DNA of 64,000 bases from Alphaproteobacteria bacterium 65-37 (GTDB lineage: Bacteria > Pseudomonadota > Alphaproteobacteria > Reyranellales > Reyranellaceae). This document shows positions 63,996-64,000 of the stretch, in pieces; positions within the stretch are counted from its first letter, which is position 1, and the number at the start of each line of letters is the position of its first letter. The DNA lies in contig MKRV01000256.1 of the NCBI GenBank assembly GCA_001897995.1, positions 1 to 64,000 of the forward strand. Direction: 5' to 3'. The translations under genes were made by a program, and so were the position numbers. The notes beneath the pieces are model-generated. The model saw nothing but the letters and a program-made list of their open reading frames with translations, was not told the origin of the DNA and did no database searches.

Positions 63996-64000
63996 TTTTC

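Overview
The window is a piece of a high-GC alphaproteobacterial chromosome with a large lower-GC accessory region at its right end. The class assignment rests on a circularly permuted two-piece tmRNA gene, an alphaproteobacterial-type SspB, ThyX instead of ThyA, and the chain hflK-hflC-degP ... serB/miaA-ilvB-ilvH ... ilvC, which is typical of Rhodospirillales and relatives. I cannot name a genus from sequence alone.

Core and metabolic part (1-42 kb). From the left: the end of an AsmA-like protein, a nitroreductase, TypA/BipA, a VOC protein, class I fumarase, SspB and, next to it, ssrA, so the trans-translation tag RNA sits beside the adaptor that delivers tagged proteins to ClpXP. Then come thyX, a GNAT, Mrp, the HflKC membrane complex with the periplasmic protease DegP, serB/miaA, and branched-chain amino acid synthesis (ilvB, ilvH, ilvC). 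A LysE-type exporter, a catalytically dead M48 homologue and two paralogous lipoproteins lie between ilvH and ilvC. From 24 to 36 kb there are transport and catabolic genes: a sugar-type ABC importer lacking its ATPase, with two tandem SDR dehydrogenases; a zinc alcohol dehydrogenase; a LysR regulator divergent from a flavin monooxygenase/hydrolase/Bug-binding-protein operon; and an acyl-CoA dehydrogenase. The shape operon mreB-mreC-mreD-mrdA-rodA closes the core, followed by tRNA-Lys(CTT).

Accessory part (42.1-64 kb). Composition and gene density change immediately after the tRNA-Lys terminator. A three-gene cluster with a 4-fold beta-flower-like protein and a HEPN-like protein is followed by a tyrosine integrase, an excisionase-like HTH protein and a possible replication initiator. 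Further right are a divergent SRAP protein, a DUF3644 HEPN-like gene caught between a broken and an intact serine-recombinase copy, a lipoprotein trio, an XRE regulator, phage tape-measure and exonuclease remnants, and an envelope-directed protease locus (papain-like protease, OmpA-like protein, caspase-OmpA fusion). The window ends with a proteasome-like Ntn hydrolase and an HNH endonuclease. A palindrome close to TTTACAATCGATTGTAAA recurs between genes through this region.

The most promising undescribed material is the papain/OmpA/caspase locus (55.4-59.8 kb), the proteasome-like hydrolase (62.2-63.0 kb), the beta-flower/HEPN pair (42.4-43.4 kb) and the dispersed palindrome family. The functions suggested for these are inferences from motifs and gene order.
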